In this document: one piece after another, positions 1-6,233 of the stretch | How positions within the stretch are numbered: the first letter of the stretch is position 1 | Layout: the number at the start of each line of letters is the position of its first letter | Source: Erythrobacter sp. | GTDB lineage: Bacteria > Pseudomonadota > Alphaproteobacteria > Sphingomonadales > Sphingomonadaceae | DNA: 9,095 bases | Direction of reading: 5' to 3' | NCBI GenBank assembly: GCA_002695185.1 | Contig: NZOF01000203.1 | Coordinates: 1-9,095 of the forward strand | Notes under the pieces: generated by a model | Seen by the model: only the letters and a program-made list of their open reading frames with translations | What the model was told of the DNA's origin: nothing | Database searches by the model: none | Program-made: the position numbers and the translations under genes

Positions 1-424
1 CGCTGAGCCCGACGATCTGGAGAGCGGCACGATCTATGTACTCCGAAGCAAATCGTCGCATCCCTACGTCAACGAGAATCGCGAGCTGATCCATAAGATC
101 GGCGTTACAGGGCAGCCGGTCCTCAGCCGGATTGCCAACGCGCGTAACGATCCGACTTTCATGCTCGCGGATGTCGAAGTGGTGGCCGAGTACAAGCTCT
201 TCAACATCAACCGGACCAAGCTCGAACGGCTGATCCATCGTGCCCTTGGGCCCGCCCGCCTGGATTTGTCTGCAGGCGATCGTTTCGGAAAGACCGTTCA
301 GCCACGCGAATGGTTCTTTGTTCCGCTTTCGATAATCCACGACCTGGTCTCGCGGATCAGTGATGGATCCATCACGGAGCTAAGTTATAACCCCAAAACT
401 GTGAGCTTCGAGACGATATCCTGA
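1..424 (+). CDS. GIY-YIG nuclease family protein, T5orf172/MUG113-type domain (5'-truncated by window edge)
   Basis: The reading frame is open from base 2 to the TGA at 422-424, giving the last 140 residues of a longer protein; its start lies outside the window. The visible part matches a GIY-YIG endonuclease domain of the T5orf172/MUG113 type. It has a first strand with G9-T-I-Y-V, a degenerate second half K32-I-G-V-T-G, an arginine-bearing helix (R43), the helix L-E75-R-L-I-H79 supplying the likely metal-binding Glu and a conserved His, and the closing R102-E-W-F motif typical of the family. Proteins with this fold cut DNA, and in bacteria they occur in mobile elements and restriction-type loci. 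The missing N-terminal part could carry another domain, so the full role is unknown. The gene converges with the minus-strand operon ending at 547, across a 122-base gap with no clear terminator. The family call is fairly sure; the function is not. Confidence 0.75.
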   Translation, partial: AEPDDLESGTIYVLRSKSSHPYVNENRELIHKIGVTGQPVLSRIANARNDPTFMLADVEVVAEYKLFNINRTKLERLIHRALGPARLDLSAGDRFGKTVQPREWFFVPLSIIHDLVSRISDGSITELSYNPKTVSFETIS

Positions 425-546
425 GCACTTATTAGTTGGCCGGAGTGGGGCCGATTACGGACTGTCTGGTTTTGGATGTGACAATGAAAAATGCCGACAT
501 TCGGTCTACGACCCAAACGCAGACCACACGGAAGCAATCGAGCGGT

Positions 547-2379
547 TCACAAATCAACGGACCAAAAGGCAAGGGGCGAAGTACTGCACCTCAGAGTCCG
601 GGGATTCTTCTGGACTGCGCTCAAAATCGGCCGATGAAAATGATTGATGCTTCGTCGGTCATTCTTGCTGATCGACACTGGGTTGCCGTCGAGGAGACCG
701 AGCCACATTTGCGGAGGCATCGGGACACGGGTCTGGCGGCAGGCACAGGCGACAAGGGCCCAGTGTCCAAGCCTAATCGCCGATAGTTCTGCCCAAGCGG
801 TATTTTCCTCGCATTCGAGGCGCAGGGCAGCCGCGAGCTTTTCTCCGGCCTCCCCGATTTCCAGGTTTGGAAGTGCCGAGCCGTGCAGTCGTTCTCCCTG
901 CCACATCTTGTCGTCGCAACGGGCATTGGGAACCCACCCCTGCGCGTTGCAATGGGCCAGATGGTCCTTTTGAAAGGTGTCGAGCTCGGCGAGCAGTTCT
1001 GTGTCGGCGAGGACTCTGGCGCACAGCGCGTAGAGCGGTAGCAACGTCGAAGCAGCCGTAGCCTTGCTCAGTTCCTGGGGCGTCGGATCCTCGATCGGGC
1101 GAAGCAGGGTTTCGTAATTCGTGTCGAGCGAAGGAAGGCGCGGACCGTTCTGCGGCATCTTGGCGGCAATCATGAATGCCCTGGCGGCTTGGCGATTCCA
1201 GTACCGTGCCACCTCGCGCGTGTCCTCGAAGCAGCACAAAAGCAGCAGGCCAAGCCCGAGATCGGTCGAATGTTCGTCGAGCATTGGGGCATGGACAGTC
1301 GGATTGGCTTGCACCAGCTGGGCAAGCGCGCGCGCGATGTCATGGGCAGGATTGTCGCTACCCTCGATCAAGGCAGGCAAATCGGGCGCACCGGGCAAGA
1401 GCCATAACTGCAGGAGACCGCCGAGCGCGACACGCCCGACGAGATTGCACAGCGCGAGATTGATATCGAGCGGATTGATGGCGCCGACCGCGAAGCTCAG
1501 GGCATGCATTTTCCCGGCGTGCGGCAGAATCTTGTCGCCAAGGAAGCTGCGCCAGACTTCCAGATAGAGCTGAACGACGGCGAAGTAGACATGGCTGGGA
1601 ACCTGCTTGCGCGCCGTGTCGTGTTCGATTCGGGGATAGAGCAGCGACCATGCTCGCAGCAGCAGCATTTCACTGGCCTGATAAGGGACTTCGAGATTGC
1701 CCGCTTCTCGCCCCCAGCTGAAGACCACGCGCGTGGCCACGACCATGGCGCGCACACGCTCTTCCTCGTTTACACTGTCATCGCCAAGCACATCGCGCAG
1801 AAGCGCTGCATAATGTCGGAGGGCCTGTTCGGGTTCTTCGACCAGCGCCGCCGTCTTGCGCAGCAGCACGCGGCGCTCGCCCGGAAAGATTTCCTCGCGC
1901 AGCACCCCTTCGAGCAGGCGACTGGTCAGCGTATCGCCGGTCCACAGTCGATAGGCAAAGCCGCGATTTTGTTGCTCCATGGTCTCCATGTAGCCATGGA
2001 CGAGCGGCGCGACCTTCTGGGGCACGATACCGCCAAGAACAGCGACGATCACGACCGGAAGCTTCTTGTGCTCAGGTGCGACCGAGCGGTGATAGACATA
2101 GCGGATTTCATCGAGCGAAGGCTGGAGCGCTTGATCCGATCGGCCATTCCATTCGCCGCGCGTCAGATCCCCGCGCTTGACCGAGAAAAGGAAAAGCTTG
2201 CGCTTGCCGTCATCGTCCTTGCCCACGGCCGCTACATCGGCGCCGTACTGCCGCACGCCGATGTCTGCGCGCGAAAGCACCTCGAGCCCCATGCCCGTGA
2301 GGATTTCGGGCAGCACCGCGTCCAGCTCCTCGCGCTCCTTGAGAGTGCGAAAATGCTCTAAGATGACCGGGTCGATCAT
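547..2379 (-). CDS. Mrr/PD-(D/E)xK-like restriction endonuclease domain protein with large uncharacterised helical C-terminus
   Basis: This is a 610-residue protein. The N-terminal ~170 residues look like a restriction-endonuclease-like fold: an acidic helix (E16, E18, D20), then G46-A-D48-V followed 17 residues later by S66-V-K68-R-G. This is the spacing of a PD-(D/E)xK core, but Ser stands where Glu or Gln is usual. A strand pair around V128-V-I-V-A-V-L and an L-W-T-G-D-T-L segment near residues 144-150 are also seen in Mrr-like domains. Residues ~180-580 are mostly helical with no motif I recognise; no ATPase motif is visible. The start ATG overlaps the TGA of the upstream gene (ATGA, 4 bases), which fixes the start and implies translational coupling. 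It is the last gene of the four-gene operon. The nuclease domain would act on DNA or other nucleic acid; the C-terminal part could sense or bind partners (inference). The last ~30 residues look poorly ordered. Confidence 0.75.
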   Translation of the reverse strand: MIDPVILEHFRTLKEREELDAVLPEILTGMGLEVLSRADIGVRQYGADVAAVGKDDDGKRKLFLFSVKRGDLTRGEWNGRSDQALQPSLDEIRYVYHRSVAPEHKKLPVVIVAVLGGIVPQKVAPLVHGYMETMEQQNRGFAYRLWTGDTLTSRLLEGVLREEIFPGERRVLLRKTAALVEEPEQALRHYAALLRDVLGDDSVNEEERVRAMVVATRVVFSWGREAGNLEVPYQASEMLLLRAWSLLYPRIEHDTARKQVPSHVYFAVVQLYLEVWRSFLGDKILPHAGKMHALSFAVGAINPLDINLALCNLVGRVALGGLLQLWLLPGAPDLPALIEGSDNPAHDIARALAQLVQANPTVHAPMLDEHSTDLGLGLLLLCCFEDTREVARYWNRQAARAFMIAAKMPQNGPRLPSLDTNYETLLRPIEDPTPQELSKATAASTLLPLYALCARVLADTELLAELDTFQKDHLAHCNAQGWVPNARCDDKMWQGERLHGSALPNLEIGEAGEKLAAALRLECEENTAWAELSAIRLGHWALVACACRQTRVPMPPQMWLGLLDGNPVSISKNDRRSINHFHRPILSAVQKNPRTLRCSTSPLAFWSVDL

Positions 2380-4121
2380 GTGTTCATGCCGTTGATGAGA
2401 AGGCGGCGACGATACCAGAAGCCAAAGGGGTCAATCGCGTCGAGCTGTGGCAGGGGATGGGAATATCCGACCGATTGCATGGGCTGTTCAGAACGTTTGC
2501 TCTCGCCGTCCCCGTCGAACACCCTGAAGACCGTGCTGTCGCCATTGAGGATCATGCTGGTCGGGATGATACTGGCAAAGATCGAAGCCTCGCTGGCCTG
2601 ACGGCTAATCTCGCGACTATCCGCCGCGCGCTTCAGGGCAGCGAGGAACCGGTTCGACTCGGGCGGGAAAAGCTCGTCGATGAACCCGGTCTCGCGGATC
2701 GTCGTCGTGTAGTCGTCTAGCGCACCGATGAGCCGCGTTATGATTTCCTTGAGAGCCGGCCCCTCCTTCTCGAGGCGTTGTTCTAGGAATGCCCGGCCGT
2801 CCTCCCAGAAGCTGAGGAGGATCGGATCGAATATGAGATGTGCGCCCTCCTCCCCGGCGCCGGCGGGTCCGGTTCGTAGTATGCTCAGGAGAATGGCGAT
2901 GGAGGTCTTGGGCGCGAGTGTAACGAGGCCGACCACCCGCCGCATTAGCACGAGCGCATCTTCGGGATCGAGCTCAAATGATGCGAAGTCGATCTCCGGT
3001 TCGAGTTCACGGTCTAGCTGGCGGTGGGCGAGCCGTGCGAACGCTGCTACGCCGTTTGCCCCACCCTCGACCATGAGCCTGCCGAAGAACTGGTCACGGG
3101 GCGCTGGGTCGCCCTTCAGGATCGCATGTGTGCACGAATCCAGGCGATCGAGTCCGACACCCTTGTGCACCACGAGTTTGAGCAGCGCATCGCTGAAGGG
3201 GCCGGGCTGTTCTTCGGCCGGCAGCCAATGATGCAGCGCGTTGTCGAGCGTATCGACCACCATGGGTTCGATCGGATCGGCTGCCATGAGGAATTCGAGG
3301 ATCGCGCCCGCCGCCTGCCGATCGGGGTGCGCTTTGCCAATGGCCAGATGGCGCGCCGCGAAACGCCTGCAGGCACCGGCTTCATCAACCTTCACGAGCC
3401 CCAGCAGCGCAGGCACACGATCGGGTCGCGTGCGCACGGCCAACCCGATCGCCCCGTCGAACAGCCGCGCATGGTTTTCGCCGTCCAGATCGGCGAGACG
3501 GGCCGTTGCGGCATCGAGGACGAGGTCAACTTTCTCCGTCTGAAGCTGCGTGTCGCCGGTCAACACCAGTCCGGCCTGGCTCGCGCAGTCGGGATCGCCC
3601 GTCGCGAGAAGTTCGAGCGCTGTGGTGAAATGCCATTCGGGGTCTTGCACCTTGCCCGCCCTCAGCAGCGGTGAAAGCAGGCTCGCCGCCTGGGAATCTG
3701 CGATGACAAGCTCGGTGCAGCTTCTGGCGCGCCCCGGCCTTGCGGCGCACCAGCGCTCCAGTGCTCCCAGGATAGTCCACTGCTCGGCGCTCGGCCTGGC
3801 ATCGATTGTCGCCATCACCAGTGCAACAATCTCCCTTGGTTCGAAGGACAGTTCGGCAAGGACTTTCCCGAAGAATGTATCGACCGAGTATTCGAACTCA
3901 TCCTCTGTCCAGCGCGTCAGCGGTGTCAGCAAAGGTGAAGTGGGCTCGGAAATGCCCTCGGCGAAAGCGCGGGCCAATGTGTCGAGCTCGACGTCAGGAA
4001 TCGTTCGCCGCGCATCGCGCAGGATCGCTTCCAAGCTGCCGTGCGCGGTAGCGCTCGCCGTCTTCAACTGCTGCAGGAAATTTGCCAGATCCACTGGCGC
4101 TGAACCGGTTTCTATTGCCAT
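2376..4121 (-). CDS. Uncharacterised 581-residue, mainly helical protein (third gene of putative defence operon)
   Basis: I do not recognise the family. The 581-residue product is acidic and predominantly alpha-helical, with many amphipathic stretches of about 30-40 residues (for example around residues 150-330) that would fit a HEAT- or TPR-like solenoid; this is an impression from the sequence, not a profile match. There is no signal peptide, membrane segment, Walker motif or evident catalytic signature. The C-terminus (from about residue 530) changes character, with a G-D-S-T-V-F-R-V-F-D-G strand-rich stretch and an aromatic/basic tail F-W-Y-R-R-R. The start is the first ATG in the open frame; an in-frame TAG lies upstream and no good Shine-Dalgarno is visible. 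The gene is 76 bases downstream of the membrane-protein gene, and its stop overlaps the start of the nuclease gene by ATGA. A scaffold or sensor role for the nuclease is plausible but inferred from coupling alone. Confidence 0.75.
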   Translation of the reverse strand: MAIETGSAPVDLANFLQQLKTASATAHGSLEAILRDARRTIPDVELDTLARAFAEGISEPTSPLLTPLTRWTEDEFEYSVDTFFGKVLAELSFEPREIVALVMATIDARPSAEQWTILGALERWCAARPGRARSCTELVIADSQAASLLSPLLRAGKVQDPEWHFTTALELLATGDPDCASQAGLVLTGDTQLQTEKVDLVLDAATARLADLDGENHARLFDGAIGLAVRTRPDRVPALLGLVKVDEAGACRRFAARHLAIGKAHPDRQAAGAILEFLMAADPIEPMVVDTLDNALHHWLPAEEQPGPFSDALLKLVVHKGVGLDRLDSCTHAILKGDPAPRDQFFGRLMVEGGANGVAAFARLAHRQLDRELEPEIDFASFELDPEDALVLMRRVVGLVTLAPKTSIAILLSILRTGPAGAGEEGAHLIFDPILLSFWEDGRAFLEQRLEKEGPALKEIITRLIGALDDYTTTIRETGFIDELFPPESNRFLAALKRAADSREISRQASEASIFASIIPTSMILNGDSTVFRVFDGDGESKRSEQPMQSVGYSHPLPQLDAIDPFGFWYRRRLLINGMNT

Positions 4122-4165
4122 CCTATGGATATGGCCATCTTCGCAGTGATCGGCAAACCGCTAAT

Positions 4166-4181
4166 GCGGGCTTAGTCCCGC
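4166..4181. repeat. Small hairpin (GCGGG-6-CCCGC) between membrane-protein gene and 581-residue gene
   Basis: A perfect 5-base inverted repeat with a 6-base loop lies in the 76-base gap between two co-directional operon genes. No T-run follows it on the minus strand, so it is a poor intrinsic terminator. It could attenuate or stabilise the transcript, or be chance in GC-rich DNA. Confidence 0.3.
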
Positions 4182-4197
4182 TCGGGTCGCAACCGCA

Positions 4198-4875
4198 CTA
4201 TTCGGTCTTCGCTATGGCGCGGTCGAGCGCGGCAATCTGATCGCGCAGCGAGCGCGACCACCTGTCCTGAGCAGTCTTTAGGGTATGGTGGGCTGTTCTT
4301 GCTCTGGCGACCTTGTCGGCGGCATCGATCTTGGCCTGTGCGCAGCGTGCGACAATCCTGCCCCACTCCTCGTCGGGAATGTAATCCTCGTCATGCTGCT
4401 GGTCGTTGTGATCGGCCCAATGGGCCTCGCCGAGTGTCTCGACCAACTCGTCGAGGGCCGATTTGAGCGCGCGCTTGCAGGTTTCGATTTCCGGCGGCTC
4501 GGTGTCGGCGAGCACGACGAGATACTAGTCGAGTACGCGCGACAATTGCTGCTCGAGGTAAAAGGCCGCCTCGGTGTCGATCGCTTCGGGTTCGCCGACC
4601 GGATCGCTGGTGGCCCTTGCGACCTCGTCGAGTGGACGAGCAATCGATTCCTCGACCTTGGCATGGCGGCGCAAGCCGGCGCGCAACATGGTCGCAAGTG
4701 TTTCGCGCCGGGAGATGCGCGTCTGAAGATTGGTGTCGCGCAGCTGACACCACACCGGGAACAAAGCAAGCAGCGCAACGATCACGGCGATAACGCCGGC
4801 AATGAGGGTCTGGAAGTCGTAGACCAGACACCAGACGTCGGCGAAACGGCCATGAGCTTTGCAATAGGCTTCCAT
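4198..4875 (-). pseudogene. Single-pass membrane protein of putative defence operon, frame interrupted by an in-frame amber codon
   Basis: One continuous frame of 225 sense codons runs from ATG 4875 to TAG 4198-4200, broken only by TAG at 4525-4527 (codon 117). The first part (116 residues) has a hydrophobic helix at about residues 21-43 (F-Q-T-L-I-A-G-V-I-A-V-I-V-A-L-L), followed by a basic stretch (R46, R53, R56, R57). By the positive-inside rule the bulk should face the cytoplasm. The second part (from GTG 4515, 105 residues) is charged, helical and coiled-coil-like near its end. The two halves join smoothly across the amber in a helical context (Q-L-S-R-V-L-D / Y-L-V-V-L-A-D), so this looks like a point nonsense mutation, sequencing error, readthrough or reinitiation rather than two genes. 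No Shine-Dalgarno precedes GTG 4515. The start overlaps the HEPN gene stop (TAATG). No family is recognised. Confidence 0.65.
4525..4527 (-). other. In-frame amber (TAG) codon interrupting the membrane-protein frame
   Basis: On the + strand the bases read CTA, hence TAG on the coding strand, in the same frame as both ATG 4875 and GTG 4515. A single base change from GAG, CAG or AAG would give the codon. Glu, Gln or Lys would all suit the surrounding helix. Confidence 0.8.
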
Positions 4876-6044
4876 TACCCCTCCAGCATGTCCCCGAGCG
4901 CCAGTCGCTTCCAGTCGGGAAATCCCCCGCGCGCGACGATGGTGCGGACAATCCGGCAGACCAGCTGGTCGGCATCGGCCAGATCGACCGCGTTCTTGTC
5001 CGGAAACTTGCCGGTATGGACCGCCTTCGATCGCGCAGTGTAGAGATCGCGCATCAATCCGAATATCGTAATGCGCCGGTCGGCGTCGGGTTCGAGCAGC
5101 CAGGCGGCGCGGCTTGAAATCTTGTATGCGATTTCGGCATTCCCACCGCCCGCGTCGTGCATCAGCACGATTTCGGCGGCCATGCCGAGATCAAGTGCTC
5201 TGTCGACCGGGTCGGTTGACAGGCGCGAGCGGCCAAGACGATCGACGGCTCGCTCGATGACATCGCGATCCGCCACTTTCCCGAGCGCCTCGTAGAGGGC
5301 CATGAGTTCGACCGTGTCGATCGGCTGAGCACACTGCGGGCGCGCAGCATAAGGCCGGGAGAAAGAATTGCCGTCGATCTGGAAAAGTGATCGGTCGTCC
5401 GCCAAGATGACCGAAACCGGCAATTCCACCCCGCCGGGTGAAAGCAGCAGGCACACCCGGCGCAAGCGTTCCTTGACCTCGTCGCGCTTGGCGCGGTCGG
5501 GATGGGTCGCAGCCTTCGCCTCGGATCCCGCGTCCGGATCGGCTTCTGCACAATAAGCTGGAGTGACGGTGTATTCTTGAACGAGGAACCCGGTTCCTTC
5601 CGGCATAGGACCCCATTGGGTACGATAGGAGTAGCTGGTCGGGTCGAGGATCGAAGATGCGGGCGGTACGAGGCGTATGCCGGGCGAAATCTCGAACTTC
5701 TCTTCGACCGAAATCCCGATAACTGGCGAGACCTCCTCATAGCGCGCGCTGTTTCGGGCGACTTCCTCCTCGAAAGCCGCGATTACCTCAACCGGCTCCA
5801 TCTTCCGAACGAGCTGCCGGATTGCCCATTCGCCAAAGCGCACGTCGACCAGCGCGCTTGCGCCGTCACCCGAGAAGATCCGGGTTGTCGCGAAAGCGCT
5901 GAATGGCTCGACATTGGCAAGTGCCGTGCGGGCCTGTGCCGCCGCATAGCCGTTCCACTGAGCAAATTCCTTCGCACGGCGAATTTCCGCCAGTTCGGTA
6001 GCGAGTCCATCCAGAATGGAAATTGCTGCGGCATTTTCAATCAT
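4875..6044 (-). CDS. Apea-like HEPN domain protein, probable ribonuclease (first gene of putative defence operon)
   Basis: Starting from ATG 6044 the product has 389 residues. The C-terminal ~120 residues look like an Apea-type HEPN domain: a helix D-R-A-L-D-L-G-M-A-A-E with an acidic residue, then L-Y-T-A-R338-S-K-A-V-H343-T-G, the R-x4-H motif that forms the RNase centre in active HEPN domains. The ~250-residue N-terminal part is mixed alpha/beta, not recognised, and probably senses a trigger or binds partners. HEPN proteins are frequent RNA-cleaving effectors in abortive infection and toxin-antitoxin loci; no nucleotidyltransferase antitoxin lies beside it. The frame stays open to TTG 6140, which would add 32 residues, but neither start has a good ribosome site and I prefer the ATG. 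The stop overlaps the next start as TAATG, so the membrane protein is translationally coupled. Transcription diverges from sduA. HEPN call good; activity inferred. Confidence 0.75.
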   Translation of the reverse strand: MIENAAAISILDGLATELAEIRRAKEFAQWNGYAAAQARTALANVEPFSAFATTRIFSGDGASALVDVRFGEWAIRQLVRKMEPVEVIAAFEEEVARNSARYEEVSPVIGISVEEKFEISPGIRLVPPASSILDPTSYSYRTQWGPMPEGTGFLVQEYTVTPAYCAEADPDAGSEAKAATHPDRAKRDEVKERLRRVCLLLSPGGVELPVSVILADDRSLFQIDGNSFSRPYAARPQCAQPIDTVELMALYEALGKVADRDVIERAVDRLGRSRLSTDPVDRALDLGMAAEIVLMHDAGGGNAEIAYKISSRAAWLLEPDADRRITIFGLMRDLYTARSKAVHTGKFPDKNAVDLADADQLVCRIVRTIVARGGFPDWKRLALGDMLEG

Positions 6045-6181
6045 GGTATCAGCATGGCTGGCCAAGGCTGGAAGACAAGTCCAAATATCGAAGTCTGGCC
6101 CGGAGGCGGACTGGCAGATTGCGTTCTGGGTCCGAGCCAAAGCGGTCGTATCCGAGACACAGGTCTGGTGGACTGCACATC

Positions 6182-6195
6182 CGCCATTTCTGGCG
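6182..6195. promoter_or_regulatory. Operator-like inverted repeat CGCCA-4-TGGCG in the divergent intergenic region
   Basis: A perfect 5-base inverted repeat with a 4-base spacer sits between the HEPN operon and sduA, about 38 bases before the sduA start. It could be a repressor site serving one or both divergent transcripts. The arms are short, so chance occurrence is possible. Confidence 0.3.
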
Positions 6196-6218
6196 CGCTT
6201 CTGCTAGCGTCAATTGTG

Positions 6219-6224
6219 TAGTAT
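6219..6224 (+). promoter_or_regulatory. Possible -10 element (TAGTAT) for sduA
   Basis: TAGTAT lies 9 bases before the sduA ATG and matches four of six positions of a sigma-70 -10 box. No convincing -35 is seen at the right spacing. If used, the transcript would be nearly leaderless, which would suit the lack of a Shine-Dalgarno before the ATG. Weak call. Confidence 0.2.
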
Positions 6225-6233
6225 CCCCAAGCA

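Noticed and set aside
425..546. Possible terminator between the convergent GIY-YIG and nuclease genes
   Set aside because: Only a 4-base GGCC/GGCC pairing is present with no T-run; nothing supports a call.
1504..2361. 285-codon plus-strand frame antisense to the nuclease gene
   Set aside because: It lies wholly opposite a better-supported gene, has no recognisable domain, and such antisense frames are common in GC-rich coding DNA.
3024..3674. 216-codon plus-strand frame antisense to the 581-residue gene
   Set aside because: Composition is Arg/Gly/His-rich as in mirrored codons, and there is no motif or ribosome site.
4285..5043. 252-codon plus-strand frame spanning the membrane-protein gene and the amber site
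   Set aside because: No domain is seen in it. The minus strand shows a membrane helix, a TAATG coupling and a HEPN motif in the overlapping genes, so this is a shadow frame.
5502..6221. 239-codon plus-strand frame antisense to the HEPN gene
   Set aside because: No recognisable domain; it is the mirror of the HEPN coding frame running into the intergenic region.
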